From: Polyangiaceae bacterium
GTDB lineage: Bacteria; Myxococcota_A; Polyangia; Polyangiales; Polyangiaceae
NCBI GenBank assembly: GCA_025936115.1
Contig: JAICTZ010000013.1
Coordinates: 1-64,000 of the forward strand
DNA length: 64,000 bases
Reading direction: 5' to 3'
Shown: in pieces, positions 10,059 to 20,546 of the stretch
Position numbering within the stretch: the first letter of the stretch is position 1
Layout: the number at the start of each line of letters is the position of its first letter
The notes under the pieces: generated by a model
Told to the model about the DNA's origin: nothing
What the model saw: only the letters and a program-made list of their open reading frames with translations
Databases searched by the model: none
Translations under genes and position numbers: made by a program

Positions 10059-11129
10059 GTGACTGCTGCTCCGCCCAAACCGCCGCCACGCCGTCCGCTG
10101 CCGCCCGTGCCGTCCTCGGGCTCGGACGCCGTCGGGCGGCCGGCTGCCGCTAGTGCGCCGGCGCCGATGAGCGCCGATCAGAAGGAGTTGCTCACGCTGC
10201 AGGCGCTCGGCCTCATGCACGAGCAGGTCCAAGCGCGCGTCGTCCACTACAAGAGCGAGCTCGAAACCAACGCCGAGCTCGATGCCATCACGGCGCAGGT
10301 CGTCGCTCAGCTCAAGGCCATGCAGAGCGCGGCGGCCGAAGCGACCGGCAGCCGCCAGAGCGCCGACGAGATGGAGGCACAACACGTCCGGACGATGTCG
10401 CTTCTGCTCGGCAAGGTGTTCTCGTCGGATTCGCAATTTACGACCAGCATCCTGAAGCCGCTCGGTCGCCGCGTCGCCAAGCTGTTTTTCGAAAGCGAGC
10501 TCCACGAAAAGAGCAAGGGCGACAAAGACAAGACCATCCATCACGCGGAGCAAGGCGTTTATTACGTGCTCAGTCGCTACCAGCGCCGGCTGCGCGCCGA
10601 GCTCGAAGGCTTCGAGTACGAGAGCGCGGAAGTGCGGCAAGCGAGCGTCGAGCTGCTCGACAAGCTCGAGCGCGATCTGCGCGTGGCGTTCCTCTCGCGG
10701 CGCTCCCCGGAGCTGAACCAGGTGATGACGGTGTATGCGGCGGTCGTCTCCGACTTTTTGCGCGACTACCTGCCGCCGCGGCTCGAGGCCATGGCAAAGA
10801 ACACGGTGCGCGCCGCGCAGACGGCCCGGCGTGCGAACAGCGTCGGTTACAAGGTGCTGGCCGACGCGTTTCCCGCGTTCCGCGAGCAGTGGGAGCGTGT
10901 GTTCATGGAGCAGATGGTCAACTGCTGCGGCGACGAGCTGAAGCTGCGGCTCACCGCGAGCGGCAGCGCGTTCAAGGACGAGACGCTCCGCTTCTTCTCC
11001 GATCCACACGTGTACAGCGAGAGCGCCGAAGTCGTCTGCCATGAGCTCTACGACTTCTTGTGTCTCGAAGGGTTCCTGGACTTGCCCGTCAATTACCGGG
11101 TCGCGGGCGCTGAGCAGCTCGAAGGTTGA
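10059..11129 (+). CDS. Conserved helical hypothetical protein
   Basis: A GTG at 10059 has AGGA 9 bases upstream; a GTG at 10053 is the alternative. The 356-residue product starts with a Pro-rich tail (PPKPPPRRPLPPVP) and then is almost entirely predicted helix. It is rich in Glu, Arg and Leu, with heptad-like stretches (ELDAITAQVVAQLKAMQSA, SVELLDKLERDLRVA), two adjacent cysteines (NCCGDEL) and no membrane segment. It is probably a cytoplasmic coiled-coil or adaptor protein. I do not recognise the family. It converges on the epmA-like gene with a gap of only 17 bases. Confidence 0.7.
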   Translation: MTAAPPKPPPRRPLPPVPSSGSDAVGRPAAASAPAPMSADQKELLTLQALGLMHEQVQARVVHYKSELETNAELDAITAQVVAQLKAMQSAAAEATGSRQSADEMEAQHVRTMSLLLGKVFSSDSQFTTSILKPLGRRVAKLFFESELHEKSKGDKDKTIHHAEQGVYYVLSRYQRRLRAELEGFEYESAEVRQASVELLDKLERDLRVAFLSRRSPELNQVMTVYAAVVSDFLRDYLPPRLEAMAKNTVRAAQTARRANSVGYKVLADAFPAFREQWERVFMEQMVNCCGDELKLRLTASGSAFKDETLRFFSDPHVYSESAEVVCHELYDFLCLEGFLDLPVNYRVAGAEQLEG

Positions 11130-11146
11130 CGGCGCCGGGCAGCGCG

Positions 11147-12343
11147 TCAGGTGCCCGCTGGAAACGCGACGATCTCGGCGATGCTCTTCGCGCCGGTCAC
11201 GAGCATGACGAGCCGATCGACGCCGAGCGCGTTGCCGCCCGAAGGCGGCATGCCTTCACGTAACGCGGCGAGGAAGCGTTCGTCGACGGGGTAGGTGGGC
11301 CGCCCGGCGGCTCGACGCGCGTGGCGTTCGGCGCGAAAGCGGCGCGCTTGTTCGACGGGGTCGGTGAGCTCGCCGTAGCCGTTGGAGAGCTCGACGCCGC
11401 CCGCGTAGAGCTCGAAGCGTTCGGCGACGCTCGGGTCGCGCGGGGAGGGACGCGCGAGCGCAGCTTGCGAAACCGGGTAATCGAGCAGGAACACCGGGCG
11501 CGGGAGCTTTTCGAGCGCCGGCTCGACCTGGCCGACCAAGAGCTCGAAGTAACGAGACTCGTCCTCGGCGGCGAGCGCCGCTGCGTCGGCGACGCCGGCA
11601 TGGCGCCGAAACGCTTCGCGCACCGAAAGCTGCTCGAACGGCGGACGGGCGTCGAGCCGCCGGCCGCTCGGCAGCACGAGCTCGGCGCGCCCGCGCACGC
11701 GCCGCGCGACGCGCGCGACGAGCCGCTCCGTGTCCGCGAGGATCGCCTCGAAGCCCGCGAACGCGCGGTACCACTCGAGCAGCGTGAATTCCGGCTCATG
11801 GAGCGGCCCCTGTTCGTCCGCGCGGAGCACGCGCGCAAGCTCGAAGATCCGAGGCAACCCGCCGACGAGCAGCCGCTTGAGCGCGAGCTCGGGGGACGTG
11901 ACGAGATAGCGGCCGGCGCTCTTGACGGCTTCGACGTGCGCATCGACGCCGGGCGCGCGCACGCGAATCGGCGTCTGGACTTCGACGAAGCGCTCGTCGG
12001 CGAAGAACGCGCGGATCTCGGCGAGCACACGCGCCCGCGCGCCGAGCCGCGTCGCCGTACCTTCGAAGCAGAAACGTTGCAGCATGCCGTCGCCACGCGG
12101 AAGCGGCGCCGGCAAGCGCTCGACGAGCCTCGCGCCTACGAGCGCGCCCCGCGCGAGGCGCCCCGTGACGACGACGAGCTCGCCGGGCTCTGCGCCGAGC
12201 GTCTCCCCCGTCACGGTCACGCGCGCGAACGCATCGGCAACCACCAAGCGGCCCGGTTCGGCCGCGAGCACGCGACCACCGAGCGTCGCGCGTTTCGCTC
12301 GGGTGCGACCGAGATCGCTCGGCGCGAGCACGCGCGCGGGCAT
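11147..12343 (-). CDS. epmA: EF-P lysine ligase EpmA-like (LysRS paralogue) with N-terminal extension
   Basis: A class-II lysyl-tRNA-synthetase-like catalytic core from about residue 95 to the end. It has [18 protein letters not shown] (motif 1 region), FTLLEWYR after the motif 2 Arg ([12 protein letters not shown]), [12 protein letters not shown], and motif 3 [13 protein letters not shown]. The GELTDP and GNALGVDR sequences match EpmA/GenX/PoxA, which attaches (R)-beta-lysine to elongation factor P and so helps ribosomes through polyproline. Typical EpmA is about 325 residues and lacks an anticodon domain. This one has an extra 85-90 N-terminal residues with a beta pattern ([36 protein letters not shown]) like an OB-fold. 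It follows the FliQ-like gene by 3 bases. EF-P itself and EpmB are not in the window. Confidence 0.85.
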   Translation of the reverse strand: MPARVLAPSDLGRTRAKRATLGGRVLAAEPGRLVVADAFARVTVTGETLGAEPGELVVVTGRLARGALVGARLVERLPAPLPRGDGMLQRFCFEGTATRLGARARVLAEIRAFFADERFVEVQTPIRVRAPGVDAHVEAVKSAGRYLVTSPELALKRLLVGGLPRIFELARVLRADEQGPLHEPEFTLLEWYRAFAGFEAILADTERLVARVARRVRGRAELVLPSGRRLDARPPFEQLSVREAFRRHAGVADAAALAAEDESRYFELLVGQVEPALEKLPRPVFLLDYPVSQAALARPSPRDPSVAERFELYAGGVELSNGYGELTDPVEQARRFRAERHARRAAGRPTYPVDERFLAALREGMPPSGGNALGVDRLVMLVTGAKSIAEIVAFPAGT

Positions 12344-12346
12344 GGC

Positions 12347-12604
12347 TCAGCGCGCCGCGAACACTTCGAGCGCGAATTTGGCGATTTCGGCGCCCATCCA
12401 CGGACCCATCACGACGAGCGCGAGCGCGACGGCGAGGAACCGCGGCAGGTGCGACAGCGTCGCGTCTTGAAGCTGCGTCGCGGCTTGCAGCGCCGACACG
12501 AGGGCGCCGACGAGGGCCGCGACGCCGATCACCGGCAGCGACACCAAGAGCGCGAGGAGCACGGCGTTTTCGCCGAGGTCACCGAGCGCGGCGAGCGAGG
12601 GCAT
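12347..12604 (-). CDS. FliQ/SctS-family type III export-apparatus protein (orphan)
   Basis: An 85-residue protein with two transmembrane helices (about 14-38 and 52-78). It carries the family signature between them, LVSALQAATQLQDATLSHLPR, matching the QAxTQxQExTLxFxPK motif of FliQ/SctS. In flagella and type III secretion systems this small subunit belongs to the export gate with FliP/SctR and FliR/SctT. No other export-apparatus gene is in the window, and it sits 3 bases from the gene on each side inside a his-pgsA-epmA operon. Length is normal for the family and there is no sign of decay. Whether it serves a distant T3SS/flagellar locus or has another role cannot be told here. Confidence 0.85.
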   Translation of the reverse strand: MPSLAALGDLGENAVLLALLVSLPVIGVAALVGALVSALQAATQLQDATLSHLPRFLAVALALVVMGPWMGAEIAKFALEVFAAR

Positions 12605-12607
12605 GCG

Positions 12608-13042
12608 TCAGGTTCCGCTGCCGGCCGTTGCTTCGCCGGCGTTGCTCGACGTCTCGCCGGAGCCCGCGGTCCCGCCCGAGCCGCCGCTCGTGGCCGACCC
12701 AGCCTTACCAGCGCTCGAGCCACCGGTACCTGAACCCGCCGAACCGCCCGTGCTCGTATCCTCTTTGCGCGTGTTGCAGCTGATCTGGTTCGGCGCGGCC
12801 GCCGGGGCGCAGCGAGGGTCCGTGTACGTGCCGTCGGTCCGGCAGCAGCGGTCCACGGGGCTGCTCTGCAGGTTACCGCACGGTGTGCAGGACAACCCGG
12901 AATCACAGTCCTGGGTCGGTCCGGCCCAATCGTAATCGCAACGTTCCCCTTCGGGTTGGCGCGAGCAACTCGTCGAGAAAACAGCGACGGTCGCGAGCAC
13001 GCACAGGCTGCGCGTGAAGATCCGAAGGGCCGAAGACAACAT
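12608..13042 (-). CDS. Small Cys-rich lipoprotein with Gly/Ser linker tail
   Basis: The ATG at 13042 gives 144 residues: a lipoprotein signal ending AVFSTSC (Cys near 24), then a compact Cys-rich module. That module is CDYDWAG..DCDSGLSCTPCG....DRCCRTDGTYTDPRC with ten cysteines. A C-terminal tail is made almost only of Gly, Ser, Thr and Ala. The Cys module is probably disulfide-bonded outside the cytoplasm. The stop is 3 bases from the FliQ-like gene, so it is in the same operon. Similar tails follow other lipoboxes in this window, but here the linker is at the C-terminus. Function unknown. Confidence 0.75.
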   Translation of the reverse strand: MLSSALRIFTRSLCVLATVAVFSTSCSRQPEGERCDYDWAGPTQDCDSGLSCTPCGNLQSSPVDRCCRTDGTYTDPRCAPAAAPNQISCNTRKEDTSTGGSAGSGTGGSSAGKAGSATSGGSGGTAGSGETSSNAGEATAGSGT

Positions 13043-13131
13043 GCGGAGCCGGCTTCTACCACCACGCGCGCGGCGCGAGCAATCCTGGCGGATTTCAGTC
13101 GCGGATCGTGCTTTTTGCGGCTTCGTGGGGC

Positions 13132-13809
13132 TTACGGCGCCCCGCGCTGATTTTTGGCCTCGACGGCCTCGGCGAACAGGCGCGTGTACGAGAGGGCGCT
13201 CATGATCGAGAAAACCAGCGAGACGTAGACGAGCGCGCGACCGACGTAGACGAGATCCACGTCCCCGAGATCGATGGGCCCGAAGGTGAGGTGATAGGGG
13301 TAACCGAGGATCAGGCAGAGCAACCCGACCATTTGTAGCGCCGTCTTGCTCTTGCCGTCGTCGCCCGCCGCAATCACGACCCCTTCGCTGCTTGCGATGC
13401 TGCGCAGCCCCGTGACCGACAGCTCTCGCGCGAGCAAGAGCGTCACGGCCCAGGCGGGAATGCGCCCGAGCGGCACGAGGTAGATGAGCACCGCCATGAC
13501 GAGCAGCTTGTCGGCGAGCGGATCCAAAAACTTTCCGAGCACGCTCACGACGTGCATGCGGCGCGCGAGCCAGCCGTCGATCAGATCGGTGAGCGCGGCG
13601 GCGGAGTAGACGAGCGCGGCCCACCAGCAATCTTTGGGGGAGCCGCGATCGAGCAGCAGGATCACGAGGGGTATGACCACAACGCGACCCATCGTGAGCA
13701 GGTTCGGTACGTTCAGCGCATCCTCGCTCAGCGAGCGGCGACGCCGGCGGCGTTCGGCGCGGGTCGGACGGGGTGGACGAGGGGCCGGAGGAATGCTCGA
13801 GGTGGTCAT
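13132..13809 (-). CDS. pgsA: CDP-diacylglycerol--glycerol-3-phosphate 3-phosphatidyltransferase
   Basis: Makes phosphatidylglycerol phosphate from CDP-diacylglycerol and glycerol-3-phosphate in the inner membrane. The CDP-alcohol phosphotransferase signature is complete in DLIDGWLARRMHVVSVLGKF followed by LDPLADK, matching DGxxAR-x8-GxxxDxxxD. About six hydrophobic segments follow an Arg-rich N-terminus, giving 225 residues. The start overlaps the stop of the TPR gene (ATGA), and a lipoprotein gene follows after about 90 bases. The position between histidine and EF-P modification genes looks like simple operon packing. Confidence 0.95.
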   Translation of the reverse strand: MTTSSIPPAPRPPRPTRAERRRRRRSLSEDALNVPNLLTMGRVVVIPLVILLLDRGSPKDCWWAALVYSAAALTDLIDGWLARRMHVVSVLGKFLDPLADKLLVMAVLIYLVPLGRIPAWAVTLLLARELSVTGLRSIASSEGVVIAAGDDGKSKTALQMVGLLCLILGYPYHLTFGPIDLGDVDLVYVGRALVYVSLVFSIMSALSYTRLFAEAVEAKNQRGAP

Positions 13810-15371
13810 GCGTCGTCGAGGAGCACGGCGCCTTCGCCGGAGAACGACACGAAGCCGTGGGCGTGCGTCGGGGAATCGTCGGCCGTGAGCGGCTGGGCCA
13901 GCATACGCCCGGTCCAGCCCGCGACGGATTCGCTGCGCACGATCACGCGGTGCTCCGCCGTCACGACGAGCGCCCGGAGTGGGCGCTCGCTCTCGACGAG
14001 CACGAGCCCACGCCCCGAAAGCTGAACGATCACGATAGGCGCGGGCTCTTGTGCGGGCGCGGGCAGCCGGCCATTTTCGAAGCGCGCGCTCGAATCGAAG
14101 CCCAAAAGCCGGGCCTCGCGCAGGTAGACGAACTCACCGCCGAGCTCGAGCCCGGCGACGCTGCGCTCGCCGCCCGCCGCGAGGACGGCCGTCCCGGTGC
14201 CTTCGAGTAGCGTCCAGGGCGTAGCGGCGCCCCCGAACGGCTCCTCCGAAGCGCGGCCGCGCACCTTGCGCCTGAGCGCGCTGCGCATGAAGCCCGCGGC
14301 GTCGGGTTGGACGGCACGCAGCGCTTCGTTGCGGATCGCGAAGCCGACCTCGACGCGAACCACGGCGATGCTGCCGCGGATCACGAGCCGCTCGCGCGGG
14401 TCCGGCACGCCGACAGCGACTTCCGCCACCAGGGCCGAGGGCGAGCCTGGGATCGTCTCACGCGCCTTCGCCACGGAGGGCGGCGGTTCGACCGTAGGCC
14501 GTCGTGAGGCCGGAGGTAGTTCCATCGGCTCCGACAGCGCCGGCACGCCGAGGCTCGCGAGCCCCGCGCTACGCGTCGGAGGGGAGGAGGGACGCGAGGC
14601 GCGCGGCGCCACGGGCACGACTTCTTCGCCCGGTTCCACCGCACGCCAGCGGCGCGAGCGCACCGGCTCGAGCTCGCGCGCTTCCTCCGGGGCCGAGATG
14701 AAGGGCGCCTGCGCGTCGAGCTCCTGAACGGCATCGGCGGCCGCGAGGCGCACCTCGTCGAGCTCATGCTCACCCTCGCCCGGCTCGAGGGCGACCGCGC
14801 CCTCGTCGGCGCGATTTTGCATGCGGCGCGCGAGTTGAGGCTGGCCCGCGTGCTGAAACGCGACCTGCGCTTTACCGTATTCAGCGAGCCGCTCGAGCGC
14901 TAGGCCGTAATACCCCCAAGCGCGCTTGTGGTCCGGCTCGCGATGAATCACCTCTTCGAGCACGTCGCGCGCTTGGTGCTGCTGGCCGGTTTTGAGGTAA
15001 CAGAGTGCGAGGTTTATCTTGGGCGAGATCTCGTTCGGAAAGTTCCGGATGAGCTCTTCGTAGATGCCGATGGCGCGCGGATACATCCCGAGCCGGAAGT
15101 AGACGATGCCGAGCAGCCCCTGACCTGCGGCGTCGCTCGGCTGAAAGCGCAGCGCTCGCTCGAGCTCTTCCTTGGCCTCGGGCACGCAGTTGTCCTGCAA
15201 GAGCTCGCTGCCACGGTAGAGATGAAAGAGGAAATCCTCGCCGTTGAACGCGCTCGACGGCGCAGGGTGCTCGGACTCCGGTGCGCCGGGCGCCGCCGGC
15301 ACGCTGTGCGTCGGGAAGACGGATGCGCGCGAGAGCGCCTCCGTCGGATCGGTGATCCCGCGCTCAGCCAT
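13806..15371 (-). CDS. TPR protein with AIM24-like C-terminal domain
   Basis: The ATG at 15371 overlaps the end of hisA by 8 bases, so translation is probably coupled. The 521-residue product has TPR repeats at about 45-175 (AAGQGLLGIVYFRLGMYPRA, PKINLALCYLKTGQQHQA) and a Pro/Glu-rich linker. A C-terminal beta domain of about 200 residues contains PWTLLEGTGTAVLAAGG, RSVAGLELGGEFVYLREA and FENGRLPAPA. This resembles AIM24/TIGR00266-type proteins, whose molecular function is poorly defined. There is no signal peptide, so it is likely cytoplasmic. It sits between hisA and pgsA in the long operon, and its 3' end overlaps pgsA. The AIM24 assignment is my pattern reading and only moderately sure. 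Confidence 0.75.
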   Translation of the reverse strand: MAERGITDPTEALSRASVFPTHSVPAAPGAPESEHPAPSSAFNGEDFLFHLYRGSELLQDNCVPEAKEELERALRFQPSDAAGQGLLGIVYFRLGMYPRAIGIYEELIRNFPNEISPKINLALCYLKTGQQHQARDVLEEVIHREPDHKRAWGYYGLALERLAEYGKAQVAFQHAGQPQLARRMQNRADEGAVALEPGEGEHELDEVRLAAADAVQELDAQAPFISAPEEARELEPVRSRRWRAVEPGEEVVPVAPRASRPSSPPTRSAGLASLGVPALSEPMELPPASRRPTVEPPPSVAKARETIPGSPSALVAEVAVGVPDPRERLVIRGSIAVVRVEVGFAIRNEALRAVQPDAAGFMRSALRRKVRGRASEEPFGGAATPWTLLEGTGTAVLAAGGERSVAGLELGGEFVYLREARLLGFDSSARFENGRLPAPAQEPAPIVIVQLSGRGLVLVESERPLRALVVTAEHRVIVRSESVAGWTGRMLAQPLTADDSPTHAHGFVSFSGEGAVLLDDA

Positions 15372-16098
15372 CGGCGCCGCGCCCGCTCGCTGCTCCGACC
15401 GCCTCTTCGAGCGAAAAGCGGTGCTCGTGCAGCGCACGGCCGACGATGGCGCCCACGATCCCGGACCCCGCCTGAGCGAGCGCTCGCAGGTGCTCGAGCT
15501 TGCCGACCCCGCCGCTCGCGATCACCGGCAGCCCCCCGTCCTTGGCGAGCAGCGCCGTGGCGTCCACGTTCGGGCCCACCTCGGTGCCGTCGCGGTCGAT
15601 GTCCGTGTAGAGCACCGCCGCGAGCCCGAGCCCGGAGAGCTCGCGCACGACGTCGATCGCCCGCCGCTCGGATTGATCGAGCCAGCCGTCGGTCGCGACG
15701 TTGCCGTTGCGCGCGTCGACTGCGACGATGATGCGCCCGGGATACGCTTCCGCCGCCGTGCGCACGAGCTCGGGATCGCGAATCGCGGCCGTGCCGAGCA
15801 CGACGCGGTCCACGCCGAGCTCGAAGTACTGATCGATGGCGGCCATCGAGCGCACGCCTCCGCCGACCTGCACGCCCGCGCCGAACGACGCCACGACCTT
15901 GCGCACGAGCACGCGCTGCACGGGCTTGCCCTGCTTGGCGCCGTCGAGGTCGACCACGTGCACGCGCCGTACACGGCCGCTCCACTCGGCCGCGACGACG
16001 TGCGGCTGATCGTCGTAGACGGTCACCTCGTCGTAACGGCCCTGGCGCAGGCGGACCGCCTTGCCGTCGAGCAAATCGAGGGCCGGAATGACTTCCAT
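15364..16098 (-). CDS. hisA: Phosphoribosylformimino-5-aminoimidazole carboxamide ribotide isomerase
   Basis: Catalyses the Amadori isomerisation of ProFAR to PRFAR in histidine synthesis. The 244-residue (beta/alpha)8 protein starts MEVIPALDLLDGKAVRLRQG with the catalytic Asp8. It has VQVGGGVRS, VAVDARNG, YTDIDRDGT with the second catalytic Asp region, and VIASGGVG. The ATG at 16098 fits the family exactly; the longer frame upstream overlaps hisH and is not homologous. It is 10 bases after hisH and overlaps the TPR gene. The HisF partner of HisH is not in the window. Confidence 0.97.
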   Translation of the reverse strand: MEVIPALDLLDGKAVRLRQGRYDEVTVYDDQPHVVAAEWSGRVRRVHVVDLDGAKQGKPVQRVLVRKVVASFGAGVQVGGGVRSMAAIDQYFELGVDRVVLGTAAIRDPELVRTAAEAYPGRIIVAVDARNGNVATDGWLDQSERRAIDVVRELSGLGLAAVLYTDIDRDGTEVGPNVDATALLAKDGGLPVIASGGVGKLEHLRALAQAGSGIVGAIVGRALHEHRFSLEEAVGAASGRGADG

Positions 16099-16108
16099 CG
16101 GGATGCCT

Positions 16109-16738
16109 TCAGCGTCGCAAAAAGGCAGCGAGGAGCGCAAGCCCCGCGGCCTGGCTCTTTTCAGGGTGGAACTGCGTGCCGAGCACGTTATCGCGCGAAA
16201 CCGCGGCCGTGACGCGGTTCGAGCCGTACTCGACCGTCGCACGCAGCACGCCCGGTTCTTCCGGTACCGCGTGATACGAATGCACGAAATACACCCAGGC
16301 GCCTTGCCCGCCCGCGGCTTCCAAGCCCGCATGTCCGCCGCCCGCGAGGTCGAGCTGATTCCAGCCCATGTGCGGGATCTTGACGCCCGGCCCGCCGGCG
16401 AGCTTTTTCACGTGACCGCGCATCCAGCCGAACCCGGGAACGCCGGGTGCCTCTTCGCTGCCCTCGAACAGCACCTGCAGGCCGAGGCAGATCCCGAGGT
16501 AGGGCACGCCGCTCTTCACGGCTTCGCCCAGCGCTTGGCTGAGACCGCCCGCGAGCCCTTCGGCGCACGCAGCAAAGCCGCCCTGGCCCGGAACGACGAC
16601 TCGATCGGCGCGTCGCACGACGTCGGGATCGTGTGAACGGACCACCGTGACGCGGCCTTCACCCGCGATCTCGAGCGCTTTGGCGACCGAGCGCAGATTG
16701 CCGATGCCGATATCGACGACGACGGCTGTCTGAGTCAA
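16109..16738 (-). CDS. hisH: Imidazole glycerol phosphate synthase, glutaminase subunit
   Basis: Supplies ammonia from glutamine to HisF for imidazole-glycerol phosphate formation. It is a class-I amidotransferase with nucleophile Cys84 in GICLGLQ, catalytic His191 and Glu193 in FHPEKS, and the oxyanion region PGQGGF. Length (209) is normal. The start overlaps the hisB stop by 4 bases (ATGA). Complete and probably functional; its synthase partner hisF must lie elsewhere. Confidence 0.97.
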   Translation of the reverse strand: MTQTAVVVDIGIGNLRSVAKALEIAGEGRVTVVRSHDPDVVRRADRVVVPGQGGFAACAEGLAGGLSQALGEAVKSGVPYLGICLGLQVLFEGSEEAPGVPGFGWMRGHVKKLAGGPGVKIPHMGWNQLDLAGGGHAGLEAAGGQGAWVYFVHSYHAVPEEPGVLRATVEYGSNRVTAAVSRDNVLGTQFHPEKSQAAGLALLAAFLRR

Positions 16739-17325
16739 TCGAGCATTCCTTTGGTGGAGGGCACGTCGGGGGAGCGGGGGTCGAGGCTCGCTGCTTCACG
16801 CAGGGCGCGGGCGAAGGCTTTGAACGAGATCTCGATGATGTGGTGCAGGTTCGAGCCCTCGTGTTTGACAATGTGGAGGTTTGCCTGAGCCGTCCGCGCG
16901 AATGCTTCGAAGAAAACCTCGGCGAGCTCCACGTCCCAATTGCCGAGCTTGGCCTTCGGTAAGTCGACGCGCCAGACGAAGAACGGACGCCCGGACAGAT
17001 CGAGCGCGGCCGTGACGAGCGCCTCGTCCATCGGCAACGTGGCGGAGCCGTAGCGCCGAATGCCGCGGCGGTCGCCCAGGGCGTCGAGCACGGCCTTGCC
17101 GAGCACGATCCCGATGTCCTCGGTCGTGTGGTGTCCGTCGATCTCGACGTCGCCCTCGGCAAAGACGGACAGATCGATCGTGCCGTGCCGCGCGATTTGC
17201 TCGAGCATGTGCGACAGGAAGGGCAGGGGCGTTTGGATGTTCGCCTTGCCGCTGCCGTCGAGGTCGAGCTCGATCGTGATGCGGGTCTCGCGGCTGTTTC
17301 TCTCGACCTTGGCGCAGCGTGCCAT
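16735..17325 (-). CDS. hisB: Imidazoleglycerol-phosphate dehydratase
   Basis: Dehydrates imidazole-glycerol phosphate to imidazole-acetol phosphate using manganese. The 196-residue monofunctional form has the two metal-binding repeats: FLSHMLEQIARHG with DGHHTTEDIGI, and VFFEAFARTAQANLH with EGSNLHHIIEISFKAFARAL. It starts directly after the upstream lipoprotein stop and overlaps hisH. It is not fused to a HisN-type phosphatase, as is usual outside enterobacteria. Confidence 0.97.
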   Translation of the reverse strand: MARCAKVERNSRETRITIELDLDGSGKANIQTPLPFLSHMLEQIARHGTIDLSVFAEGDVEIDGHHTTEDIGIVLGKAVLDALGDRRGIRRYGSATLPMDEALVTAALDLSGRPFFVWRVDLPKAKLGNWDVELAEVFFEAFARTAQANLHIVKHEGSNLHHIIEISFKAFARALREAASLDPRSPDVPSTKGMLD

Positions 17326-17994
17326 TTAACGAAGATCCTCCACTTTCCAGAGTCCGCCCTCGCGAACGAGCTCGACCGTGCCGCCCGCCCCGAAGGCCAT
17401 GGTGGCGCGGTCGCCGGTCACTTCCAGGCGACCGTTCGGCAGGTTCGCCTCCACGGCCGCGACCAGCGCTTCGAGCTCGGCGCGTTCTTCGCCCTCCCAG
17501 GCGCGCTTGAGCTCCTCGACGCCGAGCCCTTCGCGTTCAGCGTCGGGAACGAAGCGCAAGAGCACGTCGTAACGGCGATTTTTGAACGCGAGCACGAACG
17601 CTTTCAGCGCCGACTCGGGGGTCGTCTGGCCGTACAAATCGACGGCGGAGCCGTCGACGCGCCAGGCGCCGTTCTCGAGCACGAGCAGCAATGATTCGCC
17701 GTTCGGTGCTTTGACGCGCGCGGTGACGCGCGGAGGAGCCGCGGGATGCCCGAGTGAGCGGCCAATCTCGGCCACCTCGTCAGGATTTTCGCGAATGATC
17801 CGTGCGAAGCTCTCGTAAGGTATGTCTTTTTTGGCCTCGGCGCTCAAGAGCTCGTACGCGTCGTGTGCACGCCCGGCTCTGAGGGCGGCCGAATAGGCAG
17901 CGAGCGCTTCCTGAGGGCTCGCGGGCCGGCTCGCGCCGCACGCGCTCAAAAGCACGAGCACGCTCGAAAAGCTCGCGAAGCCCGGGCGCGTCAC
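17326..17994 (-). CDS. Hypothetical lipoprotein heading the his operon
   Basis: The GTG at 17994 gives a compact lipoprotein signal (VTRPGFASFSSVLVLLSAC). An ATG at 18072 would add 26 unlikely residues. The mature part of about 200 residues contains two similar halves (SPQEALAAYSAALRAGRAHD and TPESALKAFVLAFKNRRYD). These are helical pairs followed by beta strands with Trp (NGAWRVDG, GGLWKVEDL), the pattern of NTF2-like/DUF4878-type stress lipoproteins. It is immediately upstream of hisB with no gap, so it is the first gene of the operon, and divergent from lon. No catalytic residues are evident. Confidence 0.75.
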   Translation of the reverse strand: MTRPGFASFSSVLVLLSACGASRPASPQEALAAYSAALRAGRAHDAYELLSAEAKKDIPYESFARIIRENPDEVAEIGRSLGHPAAPPRVTARVKAPNGESLLLVLENGAWRVDGSAVDLYGQTTPESALKAFVLAFKNRRYDVLLRFVPDAEREGLGVEELKRAWEGEERAELEALVAAVEANLPNGRLEVTGDRATMAFGAGGTVELVREGGLWKVEDLR

Positions 17995-18117
17995 GAGGCC
18001 CGAGTTAGCACAGAGCCGCAGAGCCCGCGAAATCGGAGAGCTTTTCAACGGCGGGAGCGTGGGGCCGCTCACGTTCGATGGCTGGACGCTCGGCGTGGCC
18101 GTACTACTGTCATCTGT

Positions 18118-20526
<2,409 letters not shown>

Positions 20527-20546
20527 GCCTCGCACTCCGGCGTCTT

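Noticed and set aside
11321..12733. A 470-codon plus-strand frame opposite epmA and the FliQ-like gene
   Set aside because: Antisense shadow of high-GC coding sequence, with no domain or start signal.
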